NCBI RefSeq assembly: GCF_003987855.1
Contig: NZ_RXIZ01000006.1
Span: 1-64,000, forward strand
Origin: Hyphomicrobium sp.
GTDB lineage: Bacteria > Pseudomonadota > Alphaproteobacteria > Rhizobiales > Hyphomicrobiaceae
Length of the DNA: 64,000 nt
Direction: 5' to 3'
In this document: positions 34,833 through 44,056 of the stretch, piece by piece
Layout of the letters: the number at the start of each line of letters is the position of its first letter
How positions within the stretch are numbered: position 1 is the first letter of the stretch
Made by a program: the position numbers and the translations under genes
Notes under the pieces: generated by a model
The model's input: the letters and a program-made list of their open reading frames with translations, nothing else
The model's database searches: none
Told to the model about the DNA's origin: nothing

Positions 34833-34861
34833 ATAATGGGCTGGCCAGAGGAAAACTACAA
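34833..34861 (-). promoter_or_regulatory. Candidate promoter of the SRP RNA gene
   Basis: On the minus strand, TTGTAG (34861-34856) and CATTAT (34838-34833) are separated by 17 bp and end six bases before the deduced RNA 5' end. Matches to the sigma-70 consensus are 3/6 and 4/6, so support comes mainly from position. Confidence 0.35.
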
Positions 34862-34959
34862 CCCTCAGGCAGCCCGGCGTGAAAAGTTGGAGCAATTCTG
34901 CGGGGATAACCGACTTGACCGGCTCACCATGCTTGGCCAATGCCGACCGACCGTTAGGA

Positions 34960-35871
34960 TCAAACCGACCGCTTGATCGACACGAGCCCGTTCGCCGCCA
35001 GCTCAGCCGCTTCCTTGCGATAGGGGCTCGCCGGATAGGTGCCGAGGATCTGGGTCTGGGTCGAGAAGAACGACAGTTCCTCGAGCGCCAGCTGCACGGG
35101 GCGGTCGACGGGATGTCCTTCGATGTCGGCGAAGAAGCGCGAAGCGTTGAACGTGCCCTCCTCCTGATAGCTCTCGAGCTTCGTCATGTTGACGCCGTTG
35201 GTCGCAAATCCGCCCAGCGCCTTGTAGAGCGCGGCGGGCACGTTTCTGACCCGGAACAGAAATGTCGTCATCACCGGCCCGTTGCCGGGCTCCGCGTCAT
35301 CGGGCTCTTTGGCGAGGATGATGAATCGCGTCGTATTGTGCGACTGATCCTCGACATCGCTCTTGAGGATCTCAAGCCCGTAGATCTCCGCCGCCAGCCG
35401 CGAAGCAATGGCAGCCGTCGTCAGATCGTCACCTTCCGAGACGAGGCGCGCCGAGCCCGCCGTGTCGGCTTCAGGAACCGGCTTCAACCCGAGCTTCCGG
35501 AGCGTCGCACGGCATTGACCGAGCGCCTGCGTGTGGCTCATCACGCGCTTGATCGTGGCAAGGCTGGCGCCTGGCTTAGCCATCAGCTGGTGGCGGACAC
35601 GAAGGAAGTGCTCGCCGACGATGTAGAGCCCAGCCTCAGGCAGGAGATGATGGATATCCGCGACGCGCCCCGCGACCGAGTTCTCGATCGGGATCATGGC
35701 GTAGGTCGCCTCGCCGGTCTTCACCGCCGCAAGCGCGTCCTCGAAGGTCGGATACGCGACACTTTCGGCATCCGGATAGACCTCGCGGGCCGCAAGATGC
35801 GAATTGGCACCCGGTTCGCCTTGATACGAGATTTTGAAGGCTCCGGCTTCGGAACCTGGAGATTTGGTCAT
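34960..35871 (-). CDS. pheA: Prephenate dehydratase
   Basis: 303 residues: catalytic domain (about 10-190, ISYQGEPGANSHLAAREVYP at the start, IPIENSVAGRVADIHHLL and the TRFIILAKEP region) and a C-terminal ACT domain (about 205-285; in place of the usual ESRP motif, the region reads KLESYQEEGTFNASRFFADI). It makes phenylpyruvate from prephenate in phenylalanine synthesis. There is no chorismate mutase domain, so it is the stand-alone type. It lies 27 bp downstream of kdsB. Confidence 0.95.
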   Translation of the reverse strand: MTKSPGSEAGAFKISYQGEPGANSHLAAREVYPDAESVAYPTFEDALAAVKTGEATYAMIPIENSVAGRVADIHHLLPEAGLYIVGEHFLRVRHQLMAKPGASLATIKRVMSHTQALGQCRATLRKLGLKPVPEADTAGSARLVSEGDDLTTAAIASRLAAEIYGLEILKSDVEDQSHNTTRFIILAKEPDDAEPGNGPVMTTFLFRVRNVPAALYKALGGFATNGVNMTKLESYQEEGTFNASRFFADIEGHPVDRPVQLALEELSFFSTQTQILGTYPASPYRKEAAELAANGLVSIKRSV

Positions 35872-35898
35872 GGCGTTGGTTGTCCGGGAAGATAAACG

Positions 35899-36663
35899 TT
35901 AGGGCGCTATGAGGCGGCGGGCGCGCTCGAGGTCGGCGGGAGTATCGACACCGAGGGGAACGGTGTCAACGACGCTGACGTCGATCCGCATTCCGGCCTC
36001 AAGTGCCCGCAACTGCTCAAGTTTTTCCCGCTTCTCGAGTGTGCCTTGCGGCAGGGCCACGAACCGTTCGAGGCTTTCGCGCCGATAGGCGTAAATGCCG
36101 ATGTGGTGATGAAGCGGGCCCTCGCCGTAGGGCGCCGTCGCGCGCGTGAAGTAGAGCGCGCGCAGGCGGCTTTCGCCGATCGGCGTCCCGACGACCTTCA
36201 CGACGTTGGGGTTTGTCTTCTCCTCGTCCTCCGAAATGACCGCGGCGAGCGTCGCGATATCGGTTGCCCCCGAGGCGAGCGGCGCGATGCATTCGGTCAC
36301 CAGCGCGGGGTCGAGCGTCGGCAAATCCCCCTGGAGATTGACGATGATCTGGGCCTGCCCCGCGGGATCGAGCGTCGTGATCGCTTCATGAATGCGGTCC
36401 GAACCCGACGCGTGGTCATCGCGCGTCATCACCGCTTCTCCGCCGGCCGCCTCGACGGCCTGGAGGATATCCCGGCTGTCGGTTGCCACGACGACGCGTC
36501 CGGCTTTGGCTTCCATAGCCCGCCGCCAGACATGCACGATCATCGGCAATCCGTGAATATCGGCGAGCGGCTTGCCGGGAAGACGCGTCGCCTGCATGCG
36601 AGCGGGAATGAGAACGAGAGCTTCTTGGGGCACTGCGAGCGTATTCTTTTGTTCGGGTGACAA
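35899..36663 (-). CDS. kdsB: 3-deoxy-manno-octulosonate cytidylyltransferase
   Basis: 254 residues. Activates Kdo with CTP for lipopolysaccharide core synthesis. Visible are [20 protein letters not shown] at the nucleotide site, [16 protein letters not shown] and [14 protein letters not shown]. The kdsB-pheA pair is common in the order. It is divergent from cycM, sharing a 138-bp control region. Confidence 0.96.
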   Translation of the reverse strand: MSPEQKNTLAVPQEALVLIPARMQATRLPGKPLADIHGLPMIVHVWRRAMEAKAGRVVVATDSRDILQAVEAAGGEAVMTRDDHASGSDRIHEAITTLDPAGQAQIIVNLQGDLPTLDPALVTECIAPLASGATDIATLAAVISEDEEKTNPNVVKVVGTPIGESRLRALYFTRATAPYGEGPLHHHIGIYAYRRESLERFVALPQGTLEKREKLEQLRALEAGMRIDVSVVDTVPLGVDTPADLERARRLIAP

Positions 36664-36801
36664 ATCGCCCCGATATCGCTATCGACATTCACACAAAAAC
36701 GACGACGCGCTTGCAGGGTGGCGGAGCTTATATACCGCAAATTGATCTAGTCACCTTGAATTGCGCGTATGGGGGAAATTGACCGTCCAAGGAGCTGAGA
36801 C

Positions 36802-37371
36802 ATGATGGACAGTTTCGAGTTCACGAAACTCGCCGGCGCCGTTCTATCGGCCTTACTTTTGATCTTCGGCACCAGAACCATCATCGACATGAATGTCGGG
36901 CACCACCCGGAGAAGCCGGGCTATACGTTGCCTGCAGCGCCTCCTGCGGAAGCTGCCGCTGCACCCGCTGGCGGGGCAGAAGGCGCTGCCGCCGCTCCTG
37001 CTGCCGCAAACGGCGAAGACGTCATCGCGCTTCTTTCCAAGGCCAATGCCGATAACGGCAAAGCCATTTTCAAGAAATGCCAAGCATGCCACGTCGCCGA
37101 AAAGGGCAAGGCGCCGACGGTCGGCCCAAACCTCTGGGATGTCGTCAACCGTAAGAAGGGCAGCTATCCCGGTTACCAATATTCGGAGGCCATGCAGAAG
37201 AAGGGCGGCGAATGGTCATTTGATCAGCTTGCGCAATTTCTGCACAGCCCGAAGGCGTTCGTTCCGGGCACGAAAATGCTGTTCAACGGCCTTGGTTCGC
37301 CCTCCGATGAAGCAGACGTAATCGCCTACTTGGCGACTCTTGCAGATACGCCTGTTCCCCTGCCAAAATGA
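36802..37371 (+). CDS. cycM: Membrane-anchored cytochrome c, CycM type
   Basis: 189 residues: an uncleaved N-terminal membrane anchor (about 10-28), an Ala/Pro-rich linker (about 45-72), and a class I cytochrome c domain (about 80-189) with heme motif CQACH and distal Met in GTKMLF. CycM-type proteins pass electrons between the bc1 complex and cytochrome oxidase in alphaproteobacteria. AAGGAG lies eight bases before the ATG. A good terminator follows. Confidence 0.93.
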   Translation: MMDSFEFTKLAGAVLSALLLIFGTRTIIDMNVGHHPEKPGYTLPAAPPAEAAAAPAGGAEGAAAAPAAANGEDVIALLSKANADNGKAIFKKCQACHVAEKGKAPTVGPNLWDVVNRKKGSYPGYQYSEAMQKKGGEWSFDQLAQFLHSPKAFVPGTKMLFNGLGSPSDEADVIAYLATLADTPVPLPK

Positions 37372-37406
37372 CGGCGTTTTAACTCGCTATGGGTAGAAAA
37401 GTTTGC

Positions 37407-37437
37407 GACCCTGCCGGCTCTTGGCGGGGTCGTTTTG
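37407..37437 (+). terminator. Rho-independent terminator after cycM
   Basis: GACCCTGCC (37407-37415) pairs with GGCGGGGTC (37423-37431), with one T-G wobble and a seven-base loop, followed by GTTTTG. It separates cycM from the peptide transporter operon. Confidence 0.75.
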
Positions 37438-37523
37438 TGTCCGGGACGCGAACTTATCCCCGCGTCTTGAAGCCATGTTAGTCTTCGCCCGGATGCAAGA
37501 ATTTGGAAGGACGGAAGTTGAAG

Positions 37524-39821
37524 ATGCAGATGCGCCTGACGCCGTTGATTGTAGCCGCGCTGGCGCTGATGACATTCCCGGCGCTGTCGAACATGGCAGC
37601 CGCTCAGGACGCTCCGAAACCGCCGGAAGCTGCGGCGCCCGCCTCAAGCCCTCCCGCCTCTGACACCGCCAAGCCGGCGGAAGCGCCGCCTGCTGCCGAA
37701 CCTCCAAAGCCCGCTGAAGCATCGCCTGCCGCTGAAGCTCCAAAACCTGCCGAAGCCACGCCCGCGGCCGACGCACCCAAGCCTGCCAAAGCTACGCCTC
37801 CCGCCGAAGCGCCAAAGCCTGCCGAGGCCGCGACGCCCGCGCCAGCTCCCAACCCGGCTGAGGCGGCAACTCCGGCGCCTGCGCCGAACCCCGCGGAGGC
37901 CGCAAGTCCCGCGCCTGCCGCTGCTCCAGCGGAAGCGCCGAAGCCCGCCGAAGCCGCAGCCGCGCCCGATGCCGAATGCCACCACGCGCTGTCGCTCGTC
38001 GGCAAGCCGAAGTACGGCCCGGATTTCAAGAATTTCGATTGGGTCAACCCGGATGCCCCAAAGGGCGGAACCTTGCACTCCTGGGCGGAGGGCACCTTCG
38101 ACACTCTGAATAGATTTTCCGACAAGGGCGTTCAGGCGGTGGGCTTGAGCCTCATCGACGACAGCCTGTTCGCGACGAGCCCCGACGAACCAGGCACCGA
38201 GTACGGTCTGATCGCCGAGTGCGCCTCCTATCCCGCCGATTTCTCCTCGGTGACGTTCAAACTGCGCCCCGAAGCGAAATTCCACGACGGCACGCCGATC
38301 ACGCCGGAAGACGTGATCTTCTCCTTCGACCAGTTCAAGAAGGTCAATCCGTTCTACGCGTTCTATTACAAGAACGTCGTCAAGGCCGAGAAGACCGGCG
38401 ACCACGAGGTGAAATTCACCTTCGATAAAACAGGTAACCGCGAGCTGCCGATGATCGTCGGTGAGCTGAGCGTCGTCTCCAAAGCGTATTGGGAAGGCAA
38501 GCGCGCCGACGGCACGCCGCGTAGCCTCGGCGAAACGACAGTCGAACCCCCGCTCGGAAACGGCGCCTACAAGATCAAGTCCGTCGACACCAGCCGCGAG
38601 ATCGTCTTCGAGCGCGTTCCCGATTACTGGGCAAAAGATCTGCCTGTGATGAAGGGCCAGCAGAACTTCGACATCCTGGACTTTACCTACTACCGCGATC
38701 GCACGCCCGCCTTCGAGGACTTCAAGTCCGGCAGGATCGATTCCTGGGCCGAGAACCGCGCTTCGGCTTGGGCGACGCAGTATAACTTCGACGCTCTGAA
38801 GAAAGGCCTTGTGAAGAAGGAGGAGGTTCCGGTCGAGCGCGTCGCGGGGATGCAGTCTTTCGCCTTCAACATTCGGCGTTCGCAGTTCCAGGATCCGCGA
38901 GTCCGCCACGCCTTCAACCTGCTCTACAATTTCGAGGAAGCGAACAGGTCGCTGTTCAACAATGCCTACGTTCGCCTCAACAGCTATTTCGCCAATTCCG
39001 ACCTGCAGTCGAAGGGCGCCCCCCAGGGCCGCGAACTCGAGATCCTGAACGAGATCAAGGACGAGGTTCCCCCGGAGGTCTTTACCGGGGAATACACGAA
39101 CCCGGTGAACAACCAGGAAGGCGATTATCGCAAGCATCAGCAGGAAGCCCTGAAGCTGTTCGAAGCCGCCGGCTGGAAGATCCGCAGCGAAGCCGTTGCC
39201 GATCCCAATTGCGGCACGTGGTGCAAGATCAAGCAGGCGGTTGGCTTATCGTCGGCTTCAACGGCGCGCGTTCTCCGCAACGACAAGGGCGATCAGATGA
39301 CGGTCGAGTTCCTGATCAACGGGGACACGTTCGAGCGCATCATTCTGCCGTACGTTCAGAACCTGGCGGCGCTCGGCATCAAGGCGACGGTGCGTAACGT
39401 CGATGACGCTCAGTATCAGCAGCGCGTTGACAACCGCGACTTCGACATCGTCGTCGGCAGTTTCCCGCAGTCGAATTCGCCGGGTAACGAGCAGCGCGAA
39501 TTCTGGGGGTCGGCGGCTGCGGATAAGAACAGCAGCCGCAACATCATCGGCATCAAGAGTCCTGCCGTCGATCACCTGATTGACAAGATCGTCTATTCGA
39601 AGGACCGCGATGACCTCGTTGCAGCCACGCATGCCCTCGACCGCGTCCTGCTCTGGAACTACTACGTCGTGCCGCACTGGTATTATCCCTACGACCGCAT
39701 CGCCTATTGGGACATTTTCGGCCGTCCCGCGAAATTGCCGTCGCAAGGGTCAGCACTCACCCAGGTCTGGTGGTTCGACGCGGACAAAGCGAAAGCTGTC
39801 CAGGCCGCGAAGGGGAAGTGA
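37524..39821 (+). CDS. Peptide ABC transporter substrate-binding protein (YejA-like) with Ala/Pro-repeat arm
   Basis: About 765 residues from the ATG at 37524 (an in-frame TTG at 37503 is less likely). The signal peptide ends near AAAQ (residue 27). Residues about 29-151 are low-complexity Ala-Pro-Glu-Lys sequence built of APKPAEA-type units. The solute-binding family 5 domain runs from about 152 to 765, with SLVGKPKYGPDFKNFDWVNP, VTFKLRPEAKFHDGTPITPE, and WFDADKAKAV at the end. YejA proteins bind oligopeptides and microcin-C-like compounds. The first of five tightly spaced genes; a second binding protein follows immediately. The N-terminal arm is unusual for the family. Confidence 0.9.
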   Translation: MQMRLTPLIVAALALMTFPALSNMAAAQDAPKPPEAAAPASSPPASDTAKPAEAPPAAEPPKPAEASPAAEAPKPAEATPAADAPKPAKATPPAEAPKPAEAATPAPAPNPAEAATPAPAPNPAEAASPAPAAAPAEAPKPAEAAAAPDAECHHALSLVGKPKYGPDFKNFDWVNPDAPKGGTLHSWAEGTFDTLNRFSDKGVQAVGLSLIDDSLFATSPDEPGTEYGLIAECASYPADFSSVTFKLRPEAKFHDGTPITPEDVIFSFDQFKKVNPFYAFYYKNVVKAEKTGDHEVKFTFDKTGNRELPMIVGELSVVSKAYWEGKRADGTPRSLGETTVEPPLGNGAYKIKSVDTSREIVFERVPDYWAKDLPVMKGQQNFDILDFTYYRDRTPAFEDFKSGRIDSWAENRASAWATQYNFDALKKGLVKKEEVPVERVAGMQSFAFNIRRSQFQDPRVRHAFNLLYNFEEANRSLFNNAYVRLNSYFANSDLQSKGAPQGRELEILNEIKDEVPPEVFTGEYTNPVNNQEGDYRKHQQEALKLFEAAGWKIRSEAVADPNCGTWCKIKQAVGLSSASTARVLRNDKGDQMTVEFLINGDTFERIILPYVQNLAALGIKATVRNVDDAQYQQRVDNRDFDIVVGSFPQSNSPGNEQREFWGSAAADKNSSRNIIGIKSPAVDHLIDKIVYSKDRDDLVAATHALDRVLLWNYYVVPHWYYPYDRIAYWDIFGRPAKLPSQGSALTQVWWFDADKAKAVQAAKGK
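37608..37976 (+). repeat. Ala/Pro-rich coding repeat in the first peptide-binding protein
   Basis: About 123 codons encode near-repeats of 11-12 residues: PKPAEASPAAEA, PKPAEATPAADA, PKPAKATPPAEA, then PNPAEAATPAPA twice. The DNA repeats too (for example GCTCCAAAACCTGCCGAAGC and close variants), so copy number may vary between strains. The encoded stretch should be an extended periplasmic linker. Confidence 0.8.
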
Positions 39822-39825
39822 CCTG

Positions 39826-41727
39826 GTGCTGCGATTTCCTCGATCATGGAAGGTTGATGGGGCGGCGTTGCGCCTCGTCGGCGCGATCGCGACGCTGTTC
39901 TGCGCGGCAATCACTAGTGACGCTGCAGCCGAACCGAGTCACGGCCTGTCGATCTTCGGCGAGTTGAAGTATCCGCCCGGATTTCAGCATTTCGACTACG
40001 TCAATCCCGAAGCGCCCAAGGGCGGCCGCATGGTGACGATGGGCACCGCCGACGTGAACACATTCGACTCGTTCAATCAGTTCATCGTCAAAGGCGATGC
40101 GGCTCAAGATCTCGACTACCTCTACGATAGCCTGATGGCGCGCGCGCAGGACGAACCGGATGCGGTCTACGGCCTTATCGCCAAGTCCGCCGAAGTTGCC
40201 CCTGACCGCATGTCGGTGACGTTCAAGCTCCGGCCCGAAGCGAAGTTCGCCGACGGTTCACAGGTCACAGCCGACGACGTCGTCAACACGCTGAGCCTTC
40301 TGAAAAGCACCGCGACGCGCCCGCAGTATTCCCAGCCCCTCCGCGATGTCGTGAAGGCGGAAGCGCTCGATCCCGAAACCGTGCGCTACACCTTCCAAGG
40401 CACGCTAGTCCGCGACCTCCCCGTTCTCGTCGCGCAGTTGCCCGTCCTGCCGAAGGCGTACTACGCGACACAGCCCTACGATCAGACGTCGTTGAAGCCG
40501 CCGCTTGGCTCCGGCCCCTATCGCATCAAGACGTTCAATCCCGGCAGCTCCGTCACCTACGAACGCCGGAACGACTACTGGGCGAAAGATTTGCCCGTGA
40601 ACAAGGGCCGCTTCAACTTCGATGAGATCCGGCTCGATTATTATCGCGATCGCACGATCGAGCTCGAAACGATGAAGTCCGGCGGCTTCGATTATCGCGA
40701 AGAATTCTCAAGTCTCGGCTGGGCGACGCAGTACGATATCCCGGCCGTGCGTGACGGCCGCCTCATCAAAGAACTCATTCCGGATCGGCGTCCCTCGGGC
40801 GCCCAGGGCTATTTCATCAACACGCGCCGCGACAAGTTCAAAGACCCCCGTGTTCGGGCCGCGCTCGATCTTGTCTTCGACTTCGAGTGGTCGAACAAGA
40901 AGCTGTTCTACGGGCTCTATAAGCGCACCACGAGCTACTTCGAAAACTCCGACATGAAAGCCGTCGGGCCGCCGAGCCCGGACGAGTTGGCGCTGCTGAA
41001 CCCATATAAGAATAAGCTGCCGCCCGAAGTCTTCGGCGAGCCATACCTTCCGCCCGTGACCGACGGCAGCGGCAACAATCGCGACAACCTGAAGAAGGCG
41101 CGCGACCTTCTGATCAGCGCCGGTTGGAAACCCGGCCCCGACGGCAAGCTTCGCAACGATAAAGGCGAGCAGCTGACGATCGAATTCCTGGACTTCGAAG
41201 CGCAGTTCGAACGCATCACGCTGCCCTATACGCAAAACCTGAAGCGCATCGGCATCGACGCGACGTGGCGGCTTGTCGATCCGGCGCAATATCAGCAGCG
41301 TCTGAAATCGTTCGACTTCGACGTCACGACGCAGCGCTTCTCGCTAGGTCTCACGCCCGGCGTCGACATGCGCACATTCCTGAGCTGCGACGCAGCCAAG
41401 GCCGACGGCTCGTTCAATCTCGCAGGAATATGCGATCCCGTCATCGACGCCCTGATAGACACGATCATCGCGGCTAAGTCTCGCGCCGAGCTGACGACGG
41501 CAACACGCGCCATCGATCGGATCCTGCGCGCCGAGCGCTACTGGGTTCCGCATTGGTACAAGCCCGCATACTCGGTCGCCTACTGGAACAAGTTCTCGCG
41601 TCCTGCCATTCAGCCGAAGTATGATAACGGCGTGCTGGACACCTGGTGGATTGATCCGCAGAAGGCCGCAGCCTTGAGTTCCGGCGCAACTGAAGCAAAG
41701 CCCACGCAACAACCGGCGACCCGTTGA
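39826..41727 (+). CDS. Peptide ABC transporter substrate-binding protein, YejA-like (second copy)
   Basis: 633 residues from the GTG at 39826, preceded by AGGGGAAG. A signal peptide (about residues 1-36, ending DAAAEP) is followed directly by HGLSIFGELKYPPGFQHFDY and the whole family 5 binding domain, with VTFKLRPEAKFADGSQVTAD. It is homologous to the gene upstream but lacks the Ala/Pro arm. The two differ enough to suggest different peptide preferences. Its stop overlaps the start of the permease gene by one base. Confidence 0.93.
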   Translation: MLRFPRSWKVDGAALRLVGAIATLFCAAITSDAAAEPSHGLSIFGELKYPPGFQHFDYVNPEAPKGGRMVTMGTADVNTFDSFNQFIVKGDAAQDLDYLYDSLMARAQDEPDAVYGLIAKSAEVAPDRMSVTFKLRPEAKFADGSQVTADDVVNTLSLLKSTATRPQYSQPLRDVVKAEALDPETVRYTFQGTLVRDLPVLVAQLPVLPKAYYATQPYDQTSLKPPLGSGPYRIKTFNPGSSVTYERRNDYWAKDLPVNKGRFNFDEIRLDYYRDRTIELETMKSGGFDYREEFSSLGWATQYDIPAVRDGRLIKELIPDRRPSGAQGYFINTRRDKFKDPRVRAALDLVFDFEWSNKKLFYGLYKRTTSYFENSDMKAVGPPSPDELALLNPYKNKLPPEVFGEPYLPPVTDGSGNNRDNLKKARDLLISAGWKPGPDGKLRNDKGEQLTIEFLDFEAQFERITLPYTQNLKRIGIDATWRLVDPAQYQQRLKSFDFDVTTQRFSLGLTPGVDMRTFLSCDAAKADGSFNLAGICDPVIDALIDTIIAAKSRAELTTATRAIDRILRAERYWVPHWYKPAYSVAYWNKFSRPAIQPKYDNGVLDTWWIDPQKAAALSSGATEAKPTQQPATR

Positions 41728-42848
41728 TGGCCGTATACCTTTTAAAGCGCCTGCTCCTGGTGATCCCGACGCTGCTCGGGATCATGCTGTTCTCGTTCGT
41801 CATCATCCAGTTCGCACCGGGTGGACCCGTGGAGCGTATGATCGCCGAACTGACCGGACAGTCGTCTTCCATCGTCAGCCGCATGAGCGGCGGCGGTGGC
41901 GACACCCTCGGCAACTCCGGCATGAATAGCCAGCTGGGTGTCGGCGGCGGCGATTCCATCACGTCGAAATACCGCGGCGCCCAGGGCCTCGACCCGGCCT
42001 TCATCAAAAGCCTCGAAAAGCAGTTCGGCTTCGACAAGCCGGCGCCCGAGCGCTTCTATCTGATGATGAAGAACTTCCTGACCTTCGATTTCGGCAAGAG
42101 CTACTTCCGGGATGTCTCCGTTCTTCAGCTCATCAAGGAGAAGCTGCCCGTATCGATCTCGCTCGGCATCTGGATGACGCTGCTGACCTACCTCATTTCC
42201 ATTCCGCTCGGCATTCGCAAGGCCGTGCGCGACGGCGAACCCTTCGACACCTGGTCGAGCGCCGTGCTCGTGGTCGGCTATGCGATCCCGGGATTTCTTT
42301 TCGCGGTGCTGTTGTTGATCCTGTTCGCCGGTTCGTCGTTTTTCCAGTGGTTTCCCTCGCGCGGGCTCTTTTCCGACAATTGGGACCAGCTGAGTTTCTT
42401 CGGCAAAGTCACCGATTACCTCTGGCATCTTGTATTGCCGATGATCGCGATGGCGGTCGGCTCCTTCACGGCGATGACCTTCCTCACCAAGAACTCGTTC
42501 CTAGATGAGATCCGCAAGCAATACGTGGTCGCCGCGCGCGCCAAGGGCCTGACCGAGCATCAGGTTCTTTACGGCCACGTATTCCGCAACGCCATGTTGC
42601 TCGTCATCTCCGGCTTCCCGTCCGCATTCATCAGCGCCTTCTTCTCCGGCGCGCTGCTGATCGAAACGATCTTTTCTCTCGACGGCCTCGGCCTCTTGTC
42701 GTTCGAAAGCATCGAGAAGCGCGACTATCCCGTCGTCTTCGCCTCGCTCTACATCTTCTCGCTTGTCGGCCTTCTCGTCGGCATTCTCTCCGACTTCGTC
42801 TACACCCTAGTCGATCCGCGCATCGACTTTGAATCGCGCGAGGTCTGA
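41727..42848 (+). CDS. yejB: Peptide ABC transporter permease, YejB-like
   Basis: About 373 residues with six membrane helices of the binding-protein-dependent permease type: AVYLLKRLLLVIPTLLGIML at the N-terminus, a periplasmic stretch with a Gly-rich loop (about 55-75), and the EAA-like cytoplasmic loop YVVAARAKGLTEHQVLYGHV that docks to the ATPase. Overlaps the binding-protein stop (TGATG); an in-frame TTG one codon upstream is not preferred. Confidence 0.95.
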   Translation: MAVYLLKRLLLVIPTLLGIMLFSFVIIQFAPGGPVERMIAELTGQSSSIVSRMSGGGGDTLGNSGMNSQLGVGGGDSITSKYRGAQGLDPAFIKSLEKQFGFDKPAPERFYLMMKNFLTFDFGKSYFRDVSVLQLIKEKLPVSISLGIWMTLLTYLISIPLGIRKAVRDGEPFDTWSSAVLVVGYAIPGFLFAVLLLILFAGSSFFQWFPSRGLFSDNWDQLSFFGKVTDYLWHLVLPMIAMAVGSFTAMTFLTKNSFLDEIRKQYVVAARAKGLTEHQVLYGHVFRNAMLLVISGFPSAFISAFFSGALLIETIFSLDGLGLLSFESIEKRDYPVVFASLYIFSLVGLLVGILSDFVYTLVDPRIDFESREV

Positions 42849-42850
42849 GG

Positions 42851-44056
42851 ATGGATCAGAGAGCCGACACGCCGGCCGACATCGTCGAAACGCCGGAAGC
42901 GAGGAAGAAGAAATCCTGGTGGCAACGCACGTTCCACCTGTCGCCCGTGAACCGGCGCCGCTGGGAACGGTTCAAGGCCCACAAGATCGGCTATCGGTCT
43001 TTCGTCGTCTTCTCGGCACTGTTCGTGGTATCGCTCTTCGCCGAGTTGGTCGCCAACGATCGGCCGCTGATCGTCAGCTACAAGGGCGAACTCCTCTTCC
43101 CCGTGCTCGTCGACTATCCGGAAGAAAAGTTCGGTGGCTTCCTCGCCATCACCGATTATCGCACGCCCGACATTCAGAACGAGATCAAAGCCAACGGCTG
43201 GATGCTGTGGCCGCCGATCCGCTACTCCTATGCGACCATCAACAAGGATTATCCCGGCCGCGTCGGCGACAACGGCGTCTGCCTTGGATATCCGGCACCA
43301 CCTCCCTGGTCGACGTCGCTCAAGCTTTGCGATGCGCCGGCCGATCAGCTCGCGCGCTTCAACGAGCTTGGCAACACCAACTGGCTCGGCCTCGACGATC
43401 AAGGCCGCGACGTCGTCGCCCGCATCATCTACGGTTTCCGCATCTCCGTTCTGTTCGGCTTGATATTGACGATCGTCTCTTCCGCAGTCGGCATCGTCGC
43501 CGGTGCGGTCCAGGGCTACTTCGGCGGCCGCGTCGATCTCATCTTCCAGCGTCTACTGGAGATTTGGAACTCGATCCCAGAGCTTTTCGTCTTGCTCATC
43601 CTGTCGTCGCTGTTCATTCCCGGCTTCTGGACGCTGCTCGGCATCCTGATGATCTTCAGCTGGACCTCGCTCGTCGGCCTCGTGCGCGCCGAGTTCCTGC
43701 GCGGACGCAATCTCGAATACGTCCGCGCCGCCCGCGCACTTGGGCTCTCCGACTGGCAGATCATGTTCAAGCATCTGCTGCCCAATGCGATGGTCGCGAC
43801 GCTGACCTTCCTGCCGTTCAAGCTCTCCGGCGGTATCGCCGCATTGACCGCGCTGGACTTCCTCGGCCTCGGCATGCCGCCGGGTTCGCCGTCTCTCGGC
43901 GAACTGCTGCTTCAGGGCAAGAAGCACCTCGAGGCCCCATGGCTCGGCATCTCCGGCTTCATCTCCGTATCGATCATTCTGTCGCTTGCGATCTTCATCG
44001 GCGAGGCCGTGCGCGATGCGCTCGATCCGCGCAAATCGTTCAGGGCTAAGCACTGA
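42851..44056 (+). CDS. yejE: Peptide ABC transporter permease, YejE-like
   Basis: 401 residues. The N-terminal cytoplasmic part has LSPVNRRRWERFKAHKIGY, followed by a first helix and a large periplasmic domain (about 75-180, GGFLAITDYRTPDIQNEIKA), then five helices and the docking loop YVRAARALGLSDWQIMFKH. The large periplasmic insert is typical of YejE. It begins two bases after the yejB stop with GAGG upstream, and its stop overlaps the yejF ATG by one base. Confidence 0.96.
   Translation: MDQRADTPADIVETPEARKKKSWWQRTFHLSPVNRRRWERFKAHKIGYRSFVVFSALFVVSLFAELVANDRPLIVSYKGELLFPVLVDYPEEKFGGFLAITDYRTPDIQNEIKANGWMLWPPIRYSYATINKDYPGRVGDNGVCLGYPAPPPWSTSLKLCDAPADQLARFNELGNTNWLGLDDQGRDVVARIIYGFRISVLFGLILTIVSSAVGIVAGAVQGYFGGRVDLIFQRLLEIWNSIPELFVLLILSSLFIPGFWTLLGILMIFSWTSLVGLVRAEFLRGRNLEYVRAARALGLSDWQIMFKHLLPNAMVATLTFLPFKLSGGIAALTALDFLGLGMPPGSPSLGELLLQGKKHLEAPWLGISGFISVSIILSLAIFIGEAVRDALDPRKSFRAKH

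Noticed and set aside
34879-35895. 338-codon frame opposite pheA
   Set aside because: Shadow of prephenate dehydratase, with Arg-rich composition and no motif.
37644-39137. 497-codon open frame opposite the first peptide-binding protein
   Set aside because: Antisense of a well-supported gene; its Gly/Arg repeats mirror the Ala/Pro repeat of the real protein.
42829-44049. 406-codon frame overlapping yejE on the same strand
   Set aside because: Out-of-frame reading of yejE; extremely Arg-rich, no membrane helices.
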